This document shows, one piece after another, positions 12,377 to 24,682 of a stretch of 64,000 nucleotides of DNA; the stretch's first letter is position 1; each line of letters starts with the position of its first letter. A program made the translations under genes and the position numbers. This DNA comes from Usnea hakonensis (lineage: Eukaryota > Ascomycota > Lecanoromycetes > Lecanorales > Parmeliaceae): assembly GCA_013423325.1 (NCBI GenBank), contig BLJB01000081.1:177868-241867 (forward strand). The letters are read 5' to 3'. The notes beneath the pieces were generated by a model. That model had not been told where the DNA came from. It ran no database searches and was given only the letters and a program-made list of their open reading frames with translations.

Positions 12377-12855
12377 GTGTATGTGAGGCAACACTACGAC
12401 GAAAGCTACGAAGGGCGATTTACGAAAACGAACAGCGCGGACAGAACAGATGTAACGAAGGTCAGGAAATATATCCCGGGCGTTCGCTTTAAATAGATGG
12501 ATATTTCGCTACAGAAAGAGGGGGCTATTCTACGCCATACCTCTTCAGGGAGATGATTTTTGAGAAGGAGGCAGAGGCAGAGGAGGAAGAGGATGAGGAG
12601 GGATATCTCCTTCATTACACCTAGCTACACAAAAACAAACCACATTCATTCCCTCAATACACCTTTCTTTCTTTCTTTCCCATATCCTATTTTTTTCAAA
12701 GTGGCCCCTACACGAGATAGACTGGCCCCTAACATGAGATAAAACCAATCTCACATCCATCAACGCCACCAAACACCCTTCCTTGATAATGCTCGCTCAT
12801 TTTTTTTCTTCTAAATCCCCTCACACGCTCGCTCGCTCGCTCGCGGAAAAAGGAC

Positions 12856-15800
12856 TCACGTACCACCCATGACCTCATCCGCACCATCCGCGCCATCGAC
12901 AGCACCATCCACCCCCGACCCCGCAGCCGGACCGTCCGCGATCCAGTGCTTAAAAGCCTCCGTCTCCCCCTCGAGATCATTGCCCGCAATCTCCTTGACG
13001 AAAGAGCCCTTCTCGCCGAACAAGCTTGCGAATTTCTCCTTGCGATCCCTGGCCACCTCCGCATAGGCCCCCAGTCCCCGTTTCCGGACGAGGTTGTTAT
13101 GGACCCACCAATCGGCCGTGTATTCTTCGTAGAGCAATTTGTACGCGCGGGGAGAATTCGGCGGGTGCGCTGGTGGTTGGATGGTGATGACGAGGCCGTC
13201 CTGGTTCCACTGGGGGATGCCGTACGTGTTGTTGTACTCTTCTTCGTCCCCGAGCATGGGGGGCATGTTGCGTTTCAGAAAGGGCAGCTGGATGTCGGAG
13301 AGTTTGACGCCTTCGGTCTGATCGCGCATGGAGAAGGTGGAGATGTAGTAGGACCAGCGTTGGTGGACGGCGAGCTCGTCGGCTTGGTAGGTCTTGTCTT
13401 CGCGTTTCGAGACGGAGATGGTCAATTGCCTGTTGACGCGGTTCTGGACAGGACGTTAGTGGGGATGCTGAATCGAGGGAGTGGGGGTGGAGAATACTCA
13501 CGTAGCGAATACGGTACATGTCACCCTCTCTGACGAATCCCTGGACACGCTTTCGATAGGTCAACTCCGTATTGTGAGTCGTCTCGTCTTCCTTGCGATC
13601 CTTGTAGAAAAGGTTGATGATATCAAGACTCTTGTCTTTGTTGTCGCTGACAAGAATCTGAAGCGCAAACCTGAGGAGTGCACCAAGCAGCTTCTCAAAC
13701 TGGTACAACTGCCAGCCGCTCTCTATATAGAAGCGCCGCAACATTTCTTCTAGCGAAGACAGATCCAACTCAGACTTTAGGACTTCCTCAATCAGGCCAA
13801 CCGTCTGGCGGTAATAGTTTGCCGAGGGACTGACATCGGCAAAGAAGTCGCTTGGTGTCTTTTCCATCAATCGCAGATCGTTGGCAGCTTTGGCCAGATT
13901 TGCCCGCTGGACATCGGTGTGCACTTGCTTCTCATTAAGCTTGAGGTTGTATAGCCTCTGATACAGAGTCTCAAACATTCTCATGAAGCAATATATATTA
14001 AGGCTTGCGTAGAGATTAAAGTCGTCACGTTTGTAAGGCACGTTGTAGTCTTTCGATTTATCGCCAGTTGAGTGCACGTTCATCCAGCGATATTCGCTTT
14101 CGTCCACACGAGCAGGTTTGTCGGTCGGTGTGCCCGTTGATGCTGGGGTATCCTCGTCGTTAGACACATCAGGCGTGGTCTCTTTGCTCTCTAGAACGCT
14201 CTCTTCCTTCTGAATATGTCGACCACGCTCGAGGACTCCACGTAAAAGGTTCGACTTTCTGCCATTGGCAGCTTTTCGACCTCGTGAAACCCCTGTGTCT
14301 TCGTTCGTACCAGTCTCATCGTCGACCTCTTCATTCGTTGGTGTTGCATCATAGATGTCACTCATCCGGGCCTCGAAAGCATCACGGTCGATATCGAAGA
14401 ATGTCGGAATGAAGGTCTTGATGAATATCTCCAGTCTTGTCTTATCAGTTTCGTTGCCACTGGGACCGTACTGAAGCTGCGTCAGGATAATATGAGAAGC
14501 GTCATGGACAACGTCAAGGTCGTCAATGGTGAATTTGAATTGATAGTTCGGTACGGTGTTCCATGGGGCAATGCGCTGGCGTCGCTGCTCCTCCCATTTG
14601 ACATGGACCTCTGTTTGAAGGGTTTTTGCCTGGAATTGGCGCTTGTCCGCAACCCTTCCGAGTATACCCTGGTGATCCAGGCTCTTCCAAAAGATCTTGT
14701 TTGTCTGCTCTCGCCATACCTTCTCCCACTCTCGCTGGCTCGCCTTCCATTCTTCACACTTCATCTTGAGCCTTCCAAGAAGCACTGGAATAACAGAGTC
14801 TGGTCTCTTGAACATGTCGGCGATGACTCTGCAGCCACGTTCTCTGTCGTAGATCTTCTTGATAACGCGCTGGTAGATTGTCTCGCTCTGGCCACCAATA
14901 CCAGGAGGTAAGACAAAGGTAGATCTCTCCTCGGACGTTAACATATTCAGCTGCTGTGCTATTGGCTCCAACAACTGGATTGTTCTCGAACAGGCTTCGA
15001 TGTTAATATCATAGTCATGACGCTCTTCTTCGATGCGATGCAAGGATTCTTCAAACACGTTCTTGCGATGAGCGATAAATCCTGAATCTTCAGAAGCCCA
15101 AGTAGGATGAGAGACCCATTCGTCATTTAGTACTTGTTGACACATCTCATCTCGTCCGCTGCAAATCCGCAAGCGCTCTCGTTTCGGAAGCATCCGGTAG
15201 CTGGGGCCTAGACCGCGACAGTTGCTTAGGACAACCTTGTCACCTGGGATTTTGGGTCTGTTTTCAATGATCTCGTCGCGTCCGTCGTACTGTACGAAGT
15301 TCTTGAAGAAGTTCATCAGATCGGCGTTGCCGCCAATGAACCCGTAAGCCTTATGTACGAGATTGTTCTTGTCGATGAGGTCTTGAGTAAAAAGGTTGCA
15401 GAGTTTAAGAAATTCATTGTACGTCTTCTTATCGCCAATATATTTCCTGACGCGATCAAAGAAGCCGATTTGGTCTGTCATATCACCAACATCTTTGGAA
15501 GGGGGCATGGCTGTCGGAAGACTCGGAACTAGTGTTGGTGAAACAGGAGGGAGTTCAGGTACTGTAGGTTTGGCCTGATCGAGCTTTGCGCGCTGTAGAA
15601 AATTAGTGGTCAGATGTGAGGGTGCATTTCGACGCGTTTGGGGTGAGAACGTATTGTAAAACTGAAGAGCCATGCCGCGCACGACAAGTGAATCTCTGGG
15701 AGACCAAAGGATAACTATGAAGCAGGTGTATCCTGGACAGCGTCGGAGTACTGTGAATTGTGGGAAGTGAGGCTACAAATGATATGAAACGGGCTTTTTG

Positions 15801-18364
15801 ATTGTCGGGTAGTAAATGTGTTTATCACGGCCACAAAGAAAGAGGGGGCTGGTGTTCTATTGCAAAAAAAACTGTGATTCACTTACCTTATTCGCATTTC
15901 CTCGCGCGCCATTCCTATTGTTTAGTCCACTTGGTCCTGCACCAGTATCGACAGCGGCAGCTCCGCCAGTCATTTGCGAGCCGGGCCCTCCGCGTCGCTT
16001 TTTATTTTCCTTCGTGGCTGACGGAGGAGCGAAGTTGCCAACGGGCGGCATCTTAATATCAGGTCTTGGCGTTTGTACCTGAGCTTGCACTGCAGCACCA
16101 TAGCCAGAATCGCCGCGAACATTACTGAGCATGGCTGCGTCTTCAGAAGCTTGCTTCGCGGCTGCTTGGGCTTTGGCTTGCGCTGCTGACTCCGGAAGAA
16201 ATTGCTTGAAGTCTTCAAGAAGATCTGGGGCGGAGCTGAAAAGCTGGGTTACTTGTGCATATACGTCCTGAATCGGCTTGGACTCCCTTTGATATGTTTG
16301 AAGAATCTCTAAGAATTGTTTGTAGATTTCGGGTTGTGTGGCAAAGCGATTCTGTCACCAATCATCAGTAAACTAGATTTTGTACTCGCTGGCTTCATTA
16401 CGCGCTAACCTTAATCTTGTTCACATATCCGATAGCGTGATTGAATTCAACAGGGCCTCTCTTTTCTAATCCAAGCTGGCTGCTCGATGTCAATGCTGCG
16501 TTGTTCAGTCCAACAGCGGCCTGACCAAGTGTGGTCACTTGACCTCCGCTGGGAGAAATCTGGGCCATCGGATGTCTTCCTTGGGCCCCGTTTGTTGCAA
16601 CGGCTGACACCGCGTTCGATAGGTGAGATACACCCCTTTGTTCTTGCTGATGTGCGATCAGTGCGGCCTCTCCTTGTTCGTCTCCTCCGTAGCTCGTCCC
16701 AATCTCACTACCTATATTGGCTTGACCAGAGAATACAGGGTGTCCTCCGGAACGCACGTTCGAAAGCGCAGAGCCAATTCCGTCCTCTTCAAGCTGGGGA
16801 GCAGGCCATTCGCTGTTTGCAGGCGTACCATCTGCATAAATTGCCTGTCGAGAGTTCTCTATGATTGAAGCACCATTGGCCACCCCGTTCATACGATTCT
16901 GGACAGACGGCATCTGTGACACGGTGGTTCCCATTGGCGTTGTCACGCGAATTGCGTTCGGATCGTCTCTCGTCCCACACTCTATTCTATAACCAGGGGG
17001 TAAAAATGTGTTGAAACCTTGTATCAGCTCCGGATGACCGGCGAACAGTGACGACACTCGATCAATCACTCCCGGGGTATCAATCGCCTGGCTCTTGAAG
17101 TCTTTCATAATATCCAGGAACTGATTGTACACGTCAGGCTGATGAACAAAGCGGACTTTGACTTGATCCAGGTAGCTCAAGGCATCGTTCAAAATAGGCT
17201 GCTGCCCTTGCGACAGGGCGCCGATTCCAGTAGAGAGCTGCTGAGGTGTTGTAGCATTACTGAAACCCAGTAATTGCTGAGGCGGAAGGCTCTGCGCCGT
17301 TTGCTGAGCGAACGGTCTCAAGGAATTGTCATTCTGTGCTTGCACTCCGTTACCAAACACATTGCCTGGCCCATTTGGAGCTCCAAGAGCGGTTAAAGGC
17401 TGAGGTGGTGCTGCCCCTACCCCAGGGTGTTGGTCGTTCAAGATACCATTTGGTCCGTGCAAAGTTGCTGGAACCCTTGAAGCGACAGGCTGTTGGATAG
17501 GGATGGCGCCAGTATGATTCTCGCGAGGAGATTGATGCTGTTCACGCTGTTGTTGCAGATGTTCCCGCTGCAGTTGCTCGCGCTGTTGCTGCTCACGTTG
17601 TTGTTGATGTAGTATTTCAGTTTCTTGATCGTATCGCCGCTGTGCTGACTCTAGCTGCATCTGCTGCTCCGTGAACCGTTCCCTCTCGATGTCTCCTTCC
17701 AAAGCCATGGCTGCCTGAGGAGATTGCTGCTGTTGCAGTGACGGACCCAATGCGGGCAGTGGGTAGCTGGGCGCTTGTACTGAGTGGTGTTGAACACCTG
17801 GAGGTGACTGCTGCTGCTGCTGCTGCTGTGGAACAGGGGGTCCACGGCTGGGTTGTATCGATGCTACTGAAGGTATGCCTTGGGGGCTTGGAAGACTGTG
17901 GCCATTTGGCTGACCCGAAAAGAATGGTCCTGGAAGAAGGCTGTCAGCGAATTCCCCTACTGTCTTAGTGTAGGTATGGAGTGCTTTTTGCATGAGGTGG
18001 ACGTACCAGACTGATGGAAGAGAGAGGACCCGTTCATCTGTGGTGGAGGACCTTGATGCATGGTCTGAGGTTGGCTTGGTCTGATCACACCACAGTCAGT
18101 AAATAATTCATCTGCAAAACTGCGCAGCGGATAATATACATCCGCAAGACGCAGTGTGCTAAAAAGAATTTTCCAGAAATTGACCGTTGACGAGACCTGG
18201 GTGGCAGCTGTGACGCTGGTCGCTGGTCGCTGTTCGGAGGTACAAGGAATTACTCACCCAAAAGTCGCAGGTTGTCTTTGCTGCCCTAATGCATGTTCGT
18301 TGTTTGCTGGAGGCGCCCCACCTCCTGTAGCCGGTGGCCAGCCATTGCCATTTTGTGGGTTCAT
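12856..18364 (-). CDS. SIN3: SIN3 transcriptional corepressor scaffold
   Basis: Six exons (18258-18364, 18007-18080, 16410-17929, 15887-16351, 13502-15592, 12856-13443) give 1,614 residues. Paired amphipathic helix domains are visible: ALSYLDQVKVRFVHQPDVYNQF (PAH1), AIGYVNKIK joined across an intron to NRFATQPEIYKQF (PAH2), and FFDRVRKYIGDKKTYNEFLK (PAH3). The HDAC-interaction domain follows, with NCRGLGPSYRMLPKRER and DEWVSHPTWASED. The N-terminal third is glutamine-rich, with runs such as QQQQQQQ. SIN3 assembles the Rpd3-type histone deacetylase complex in the nucleus. The start MNPQNGNGW at 18364 fits the usual fungal N-terminus. One intron (15593-15886, 294 bp) is much longer than the others. 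The gene converges on MYO1. Confidence 0.95.
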
Positions 18365-19205
18365 CTTACAGACGAGAGGAGACTGTAGTACACACGGAGA
18401 AGGGCTTGTCAGCATGTTTTAATCTGCAGCTTGCTTTGGTTTTAAGCATGACTGGCTTACCTTTGAAGTACTCTGTTTGGCTGCGATATAACAACACAAA
18501 GATTCATGGAGGATGAGAACGAAGTATGCAGGGGAACGGAGAGAATTTGCGCTCTCCACGTGCGCTTTAGAGCGCGCTCTTGCGAGGTCTCAGTCGAGGG
18601 AGAAGTCCTGATATCTAGTATCTGGATGCCACATAAGAATCCTCTGGAGAAGGTATGAAGAGGCGAGGAACTTAAGTAGAGAAGTGGAGGTGGAGAAGGA
18701 GTGATACTGTGGTAGTGATAATGTTGGCGCACTGGAGAAAGCTTGCAGGGGGCGTCACGATCGGCATGAAGCTGTCACGCTGATCCCGCCGCTAAACCCC
18801 TTCTAGTCTGTGCAGTTTTAAGCTTTAGCTATATTCCTATTCAAGACAATTCACTTCTTCCATCAGATTATCAATAGAGCGAGTAAATAATAAAGTATAT
18901 ACACCAATGCGACATGAAATAGTTTTCAAGATTGATCATGCCCATGGTATGTACAGGCTGGCTCCGCGCAAGTGTTGAGAGTAACCCCTACTGTTTCACA
19001 AAGGAACAGGGCATAAGGGGTAAAAGCCAGGGCAAAACGCCACAATCGCGCCAGGTGATCAGAGCCTCCGGACAATAGCCTGCGCTCAACAAGAAGGCTG
19101 CGTATCACCTTATCCATGCCCAATTCTCGCGTTTCCCATTGCATCGGCAATTTTCGGTTCAAAGCATCACGTCGTCAAAATTTATAGATACCCGTCGAGT
19201 TTCCA
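18365..19205. other. SIN3 promoter region and 3' flank of the fasciclin-like gene
   Basis: This 840-bp stretch contains the SIN3 upstream region. No conserved frame, RNA gene or repeat was recognised. Confidence 0.45.
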
Positions 19206-20194
19206 TCATGATGCGTAATTGAGACAACCCTTGATGATCCACTGCACATTCTCTAGTCAGTATCACAAGTCGACTTATGAGAGAGTTGCGTGGGTCGTTG
19301 TACCCGCACAATGCATCTTACGACCCGATTCAAGTCGTGCGTTACGAGGAGGGCTGGGGAAATTGCTTACAACTTCTCCATTTGAAACCTTGCTTGCTAT
19401 ACTTGAGACTTCGACACTGCCCGGTTGGACCTGGATCATATGAGTTTACATCTCGGCGTACAAAAGATGAAAAGAGAACCATCAACCCAAAGTCTAATCG
19501 GGTTGCTAAGCATCATGATATATGTGTGGCATGAATCAGGGGAGTCAACAACTCATAGTCTGAATGCAGCCGAAAAACAAAGTAAATTGAAGTGGGTCCG
19601 CGAACATACCATTTTCTTGCCATCCTTCTCCTCCCACCACAACTTCCCTCCGCCTATCGAGCTGACCTTTTCGCCCTCCTTCCATGGACTGACAGGTACA
19701 ACGTGTGCCTCGACAAACCTCCTCAGATTCCTGTGAGCCCTATCTTCCCCACTTTGTCCTTCATACGCCTTCGCACCCAGCTCATTGTAGTCCTGGGGAT
19801 CCTCCCACGGCTTCCGGGGAAGCTTTTGTAATTCCGAGTTGAGGGGTGCCAGCACTGTAGTATTGTGGTTGTTGTCGCCTAAGCGATTGGAGATATTGTC
19901 TATGTCTCGAGTGAAACCGGCAAAGATGTTGATAACACGCTCTTTGCCTATGACATCCGAAATACTAGTGTCTCCTCCGCCGGATGAGCCGTCCTTGTCT
20001 TTGTCGCTCGATGGGGGAAAGACGATGTTCGGAATGTTGGGGATGTTCATGATGGGGGATTGACCCTTGTTAGAGGCAGGCTTTGAGGGGAAGTTGCGAC
20101 TCTGAAAAAAATCCGGTAGGACGATAAGCTGGCAGGCAACCGTTGAAGCCTGGAGACTGAGAGTAAGGAATTTGACCGAGCCCGAGAGCTTCAT
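19206..20194 (-). CDS. Secreted fasciclin (FAS1)-domain protein
   Basis: Exons 19610-20194, 19371-19430 and 19206-19241 join in phase to give 226 residues. A signal peptide (MKLSGSVKFLTLSLQAS) is followed by a proline/serine linker and one FAS1 domain. The domain contains VINIFAGFTRDIDNISNRL, NHNTTVLAPLNSELQKLPRK, NLRRFVEAHVVPVSPW and a terminal GEVWIIKGCLNY. FAS1 domains mediate adhesion at the cell surface or in the wall. The three-exon structure restores the last beta strands, which no single frame shows. No GPI signal is seen after the domain, so the product is probably soluble, secreted or vacuolar. Confidence 0.85.
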
Positions 20195-20327
20195 GATGTG
20201 GGCTATTCAAAAGTTGTAGATTCAGTGATTGATGCAGGTATCTATCTGGGTTGCCTTGAAATGCCAAGACAATGACGCTGGAAGTAGTCAGCTGGAGTAG
20301 CCGTATCTAGCATAGCCTCCCGGATTT

Positions 20328-20400
20328 GGGGGGGTGTACGCCTAGGGGACTCGGGGGTGTGGGGGTGTACGCGTAGGGGAAGGGGGTGTACGAATAGGCC
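20328..20400. repeat. Short G-rich direct repeats (GGGGGTGTACGNNTAGG)
   Basis: Three imperfect copies of a roughly 20-bp unit containing GGGGTGTACG followed by TAGG lie in the intergenic region between the fasciclin-like gene and the GPI-protein gene. Confidence 0.7.
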
Positions 20401-20665
20401 TAGCCTAAAAGTAATCAGCGATCACCGAACCTTATCTGCGCGTGCCGGTCTTCCCCGTTTGCCTCGCAGCTCGTGGCCCTGGTAGAAGCGCCATTTTCGC
20501 CAGTCTTTTCATCGTCATCCTCCACCACGAGAGGGTCATCTGAAATACGTCAGAAGAGATCCCGGGTGCTGGTCAGAAATTCACTGGGGGCACACCGTCC
20601 CCCCAACATGAGGTACATTAGATACCTAAGCTTCTCAGAATCGCCGGCTAAGTGATCCTTTGGTC

Positions 20666-20673
20666 TATAAATA
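20666..20673 (+). promoter_or_regulatory. TATA box (TATAAATA) of the GPI-protein gene
   Basis: TATAAATA lies 134 bp upstream of the ATG at 20807. The motif ATATGGGGCTG occurs twice around it (about 20671 and 20693). Confidence 0.5.
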
Positions 20674-20806
20674 TGGGGCTGAAAGCGGCTCAATATGGGG
20701 CTGTGTGCGTATCTATAGCCTAGAAATAATAAATGCCTTCTTTTCTTTGGACGCTTTGCTTTCTTTCGCTATGTTTTTTGTGGTTGTTCACTGATGAAAC
20801 GATATA

Positions 20807-23800
20807 ATGTTTCAGTCATTCTTTATCTACTTCCTTTTCCCCTCGCTTGTCTTTGCCGATAGTCCCTCACAGACGACGATAACTCCAAATGTGGACGACC
20901 TGATAGCCGGCTCATGGACAATATCTGTTGCCCTTCCATCGCCGACAACTCTCGAAGTCTTCATCGAGACACTCTTTGATCATTACAACTCGGTCACGCT
21001 CGTTGGGCCCACTACCTTTACATCCCTTGTCAGAGACAGGTCAGCCGACAGCACCACAACGGCAAGTGGGACAGAGGGCTCTCAAACGAGCAATATATCC
21101 TCCGCTGGCGGAGATGGGGAAAATGCAACAGCTAGTGGAGCTGCGTCAGTATCAACAGGAAATGGAGTTGGATCAGAAATACCGAGTCGAGGATCCAAAG
21201 CGGCCACCTCCTTCTCTCCTACAATTGCCGCACCGCCGTCAGTGGGCACACAAAACCAGCAACCTTATGGAATGGATCCTGATAGCGCCCTGGCTATGCA
21301 ATATAACAAGGAGTACGCAAACGTCACATATACACCTCCAGCATATGTTGCGGCAAAGATCCCAGCAGACATATGCGTCCTCTGGGATCCTAGTTGTCAA
21401 GGCAATAAAACCCTGGCTGCAGAAGAATTTTTCGGTCCAGGTAGGGTCAACTCGAGCGGAACAATGTCTGATTTGCTTCTGGACCCCTGTTTCAACGGCC
21501 AGGGGACCGATGCCTCTGGCACAAATTGCACTTCGAGTCTGTTGAACCCCGCATCTGCTTCTTTTAGCTCAGCCGCAAAATCGTACATGAGAGAGCCGCA
21601 ATGTTTCCAGGACTACAAATCGGCCTATCCCGCGAGCTCTCGCGCGATTGACGTTTGCTGCGGCACATGTTATATCTACGGTCCAAATGTCGATGTCTAT
21701 TATTGGCCAGACCCAAAGGCAGACACCTCATGCCTTAGCATTATCGGCTCAGATGTCATACCGTTAGATGCAGGCGCTCAAACCGACGGGGCAGGTGTAG
21801 TGTATTGGGCTGCTTCAACGAATTTGTACGATATTTACGTACCTACCGTCACAACTGCGCTCATCACTACTATCAATGGGATAGTGGTTAAAGAAGCGAT
21901 AGCGAACCCTTGGGATGCTTCACCGAGCATCACTACCACGAGGCCTATCAGCAGTATGGAGAAGCGAAGTCCGTTGTCCGTGCACCCCAGAGCCTTCAAT
22001 CCTTTACATGGGAGGGAGGTCGGGATGGATGGGAATAGCTCTTCGGGCACAAGGACTACCGCGATTGCAAGGGCCAGTGAGATTCCCGGCAGCATCGCCG
22101 TGTCCGATGGCTTCACCTTCACCTCACCGTCGGTATATGTGGCATTTTACTCCCTGAGTGCTACAGACGGATGCGGCGTCAGAGGGAACAGCATTCTGTC
22201 AACAATGATTGCCTTTGCGCCTGGCGAGCTCTCAACAGTTCAGGGACACTTGTGGAGCGGAGGTGTACAGAAACAGAAGACCAAGGTATTCGACTTCGCG
22301 GATTTGCCCTGCCCACCTTATGACGTGATGTATGACGATTGGTACAAGCCAGCGCTGGGCGAGCCGTATCGGCCTCTCATCGCTCTGCCAGAAAAAGTAA
22401 GAGATCTAGACCCGTGGTGGAGTGCCTGTACAGACGCGTACTATTTTACTGGCCTCGATCCCCCAAGGACCTTGCAAAAAGTGGTGGCTATGGTGACACC
22501 TGCATCACCAGTAGCCTATCCTGATCCAACGATTACACCTGATCCGGTTCAACCAGTCCCTTCATTGCCGGTCCAGACGGATGCTGGAAAGCCGACAAAG
22601 GCGGCTGGCGATCCATCTGAAAACAAAAACCTTGGTCCTTCAACTCAAGCCGCGCCGCCGAGCAGCGGCGAGTTTGATCCATCTGCTAATGATGGAGTCC
22701 CTGCAACTTCAACACAAAAGCAGGCAGCTCCTCAGCAAGGGGAAACTTCGAAACCGCCGCTCAACCCCGCGGCCGTTGATCCAGGGACCAATAACAATGC
22801 TGACTCTCCAGCGACTCCCCAGCATAACGTTGAGGAACCGCAGCAAGGAACGGACCCGAAAGCGAATGATTCAGGAAGCAACGGTTCGGGATCACATGAT
22901 TCAGGATCTTCTGGATCAGGATCGAATGGAGCAGGACCTAGTGGTTCAGGATCTAGTGGATTAAAACCCAATGATTCATCTGCTGGTAACCCGCAAGGTT
23001 CTACGCCTGCCCAAAAACCAGGACAGCAAGCCACAACGCCTTCTCAATCCGACGAGTCTAACGTTGGCACAAGTACTGTCCACTCAGGCTTGCCCCAAAA
23101 CCAACCCTCCCCCTTTGAGGCATCTCCAGTCCTCAACATCCCTGGCGCCGGGCCACTAACTCAAGCCGCAAATGACCACAATGCTTACCTTGTCGCCGGT
23201 TCAACGCTGCTGCCCGGTTCTCCCGGCGTCACGATAAGCGGAACGAGCTACTCGCTCGCCTCTTCCGGCGCTCTGATCGTAGGAACATCTACCATTCCGC
23301 TCGCCACCGCAGGTGGGATGGCCGGACAGATTGCCGCACCTGGTGCCTTATGGGCAGGCAACGTTCCCTTCACACCCCTTGCCGGCGGCTCGGCTATCGT
23401 CGGGAGCTCCACGCTCTCCCTTTCCGGCCCTGTCATCACCTCTTCCGGCACCGTCTTCTCCCTCGCTTCCGGGCGCCTGGTGGCGGGATCATCGACGTAT
23501 GCGTTCGCCACACCGGCATCCGACCTCGCGGCTGCTGCAGGGACAACGCGTGAAGTGCCACTCACCACGGCGTTGGTCGTCGCGGGCCAAAGCTTCACGG
23601 CTAACCCGTCGGCGTTTTCCATCGATGGGACGACAATCAGTGCCGGGGGACCTGGCGTCATCCTTGGTGGGACGATGACTGTGAGCCTGGACGCAAGTGG
23701 GAACCTGGCGGTGGGCACGAGTACCGTGGCGTTGGAGAGTCCGAGTGTCGGGCCCGCCGCAACATCTGTTGTTGCCTTTGAGGGCTCTGCGGGACGGAGC

Positions 23801-23866
23801 AAAGATCCCTACTGGACGCTGGCGGCCGGGATCGTGGCTTCGATGCTGTTGCGCTGGTCGTTGTAG
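20807..23866 (+). CDS. Large secreted GPI-anchored cell-wall glycoprotein
   Basis: A single exon encodes 1,019 residues. It starts with a signal peptide (FFIYFLFPSLVFADS) and ends with a GPI-type signal (small residues, then LAAGIVASMLLRWSL). The N-terminal half contains a cysteine-bearing domain with motifs such as DICVLWDPSCQGN and DVCCGTCYIYGPNVDVYYWP, the latter suggesting a disulfide-rich extracellular module. The centre is Ser/Thr/Pro-rich and contains a glycine-serine repeat (SGSGSNGAGPSGSGSSG). The last 230 residues repeat a beta-strand unit of the type GTSYSLASSGALIVGTSTIPL about five times. This unit is frequent in ascomycete surface proteins. The enzymatic role, if any, is unknown. 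An adhesin or wall-structural role is inferred from the architecture. Confidence 0.8.
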   Translation: MFQSFFIYFLFPSLVFADSPSQTTITPNVDDLIAGSWTISVALPSPTTLEVFIETLFDHYNSVTLVGPTTFTSLVRDRSADSTTTASGTEGSQTSNISSAGGDGENATASGAASVSTGNGVGSEIPSRGSKAATSFSPTIAAPPSVGTQNQQPYGMDPDSALAMQYNKEYANVTYTPPAYVAAKIPADICVLWDPSCQGNKTLAAEEFFGPGRVNSSGTMSDLLLDPCFNGQGTDASGTNCTSSLLNPASASFSSAAKSYMREPQCFQDYKSAYPASSRAIDVCCGTCYIYGPNVDVYYWPDPKADTSCLSIIGSDVIPLDAGAQTDGAGVVYWAASTNLYDIYVPTVTTALITTINGIVVKEAIANPWDASPSITTTRPISSMEKRSPLSVHPRAFNPLHGREVGMDGNSSSGTRTTAIARASEIPGSIAVSDGFTFTSPSVYVAFYSLSATDGCGVRGNSILSTMIAFAPGELSTVQGHLWSGGVQKQKTKVFDFADLPCPPYDVMYDDWYKPALGEPYRPLIALPEKVRDLDPWWSACTDAYYFTGLDPPRTLQKVVAMVTPASPVAYPDPTITPDPVQPVPSLPVQTDAGKPTKAAGDPSENKNLGPSTQAAPPSSGEFDPSANDGVPATSTQKQAAPQQGETSKPPLNPAAVDPGTNNNADSPATPQHNVEEPQQGTDPKANDSGSNGSGSHDSGSSGSGSNGAGPSGSGSSGLKPNDSSAGNPQGSTPAQKPGQQATTPSQSDESNVGTSTVHSGLPQNQPSPFEASPVLNIPGAGPLTQAANDHNAYLVAGSTLLPGSPGVTISGTSYSLASSGALIVGTSTIPLATAGGMAGQIAAPGALWAGNVPFTPLAGGSAIVGSSTLSLSGPVITSSGTVFSLASGRLVAGSSTYAFATPASDLAAAAGTTREVPLTTALVVAGQSFTANPSAFSIDGTTISAGGPGVILGGTMTVSLDASGNLAVGTSTVALESPSVGPAATSVVAFEGSAGRSKDPYWTLAAGIVASMLLRWSL

Positions 23867-24225
23867 TAAAGTAAATAGCATTGGTACATAGCATGAAGGG
23901 ATGAACATGGAAATTTCTAAAAAGCTGTCACAGCCCAGGAATAGGACGCAATGCGTTGCGCCAACTCGTTCATCTTACCCAACACCACGGCAGCATTTAT
24001 CAGTGATCTTGGGCGTTTCGTTACTCAACGAAGAGAGTGAATTAGCTCAGGAATGACCCTCTCTTATTCTTGCTACTTTCGATTGCTTCGGATATCACAA
24101 TGAGTCCCCAAGCACTGGCAATCTACCAATTCTGAATCCGAATTGGGAGTCTAGGCTTTTTGACAAAGCGGTAGTCATAGTCATGCTCTTAAGATCTTCG
24201 TCTGCTGACCACTGAAAACGTGCCG
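23867..24225. other. 3' flank, nothing recognised
   Basis: The bases between the GPI-protein gene and the small candidate gene hold no supported feature. Confidence 0.4.
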
Positions 24226-24682
24226 CTAGTCCAAGCCTTCAAGAATACAGTGGTCATATGAAGACTCAATGTCACCGTTCAGCTCTTTGCTTGTGGTATA
24301 GAAATCATCTTTACCTTTGCGGCCGAGATAGACATTGTGTACTGAGCTGTCGTGGCCAAGGATCATGATTAACATGAGCCCTTTCTTTTCAGCGCACTGT
24401 TGAGAGGTCATCTTACAAGTCTAGCAAAACAATCTAGGAAGTCATTTGGGCTTGGGCTACAAACAGCCTCTCTTATAAGCAAAGACCTTGTCTTTTTGGA
24501 CTCACACACTTGAAACCGCCCTTTTTCAGCCTTTCGTCATGCTCGTCACCACAGATTGAAGTCTGAAAAGAATCAGCCGGCTTTGTCTGGTCTGGACGAG
24601 CTTTGCCTTTGTTATCGTTTGCTCTTTCCACAGCGATCATCTGGATACTTTGAATTGCAACGATCATGCGATCTTTCATCAA
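24226..24682 (-). CDS. Possible small hypothetical protein
   Basis: I do not recognise this protein. Joining 24506-24682 and 24226-24396 across a 109-bp intron with a GTGAGT donor and CAACAG acceptor gives a 115-residue product. The sequence includes SICGDEHDERLKKGGFKC and ends SYDHCILEGLD, with four cysteines in the C-terminal two thirds. The N-terminus (MMKDRMIVAIQSIQMIAV) is only weakly like a signal peptide. It could be a secreted small protein, a fragment of a decayed gene, or a chance reading. Confidence 0.3.

Noticed and set aside
12946..13533. 195-codon open frame on the plus strand
   Set aside because: It is the antisense shadow of the SIN3 C-terminal exon and has no recognisable domain.
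23248..23802. 184-codon open frame on the minus strand
   Set aside because: It is the antisense shadow of the GC-rich repeat end of the GPI-protein gene.
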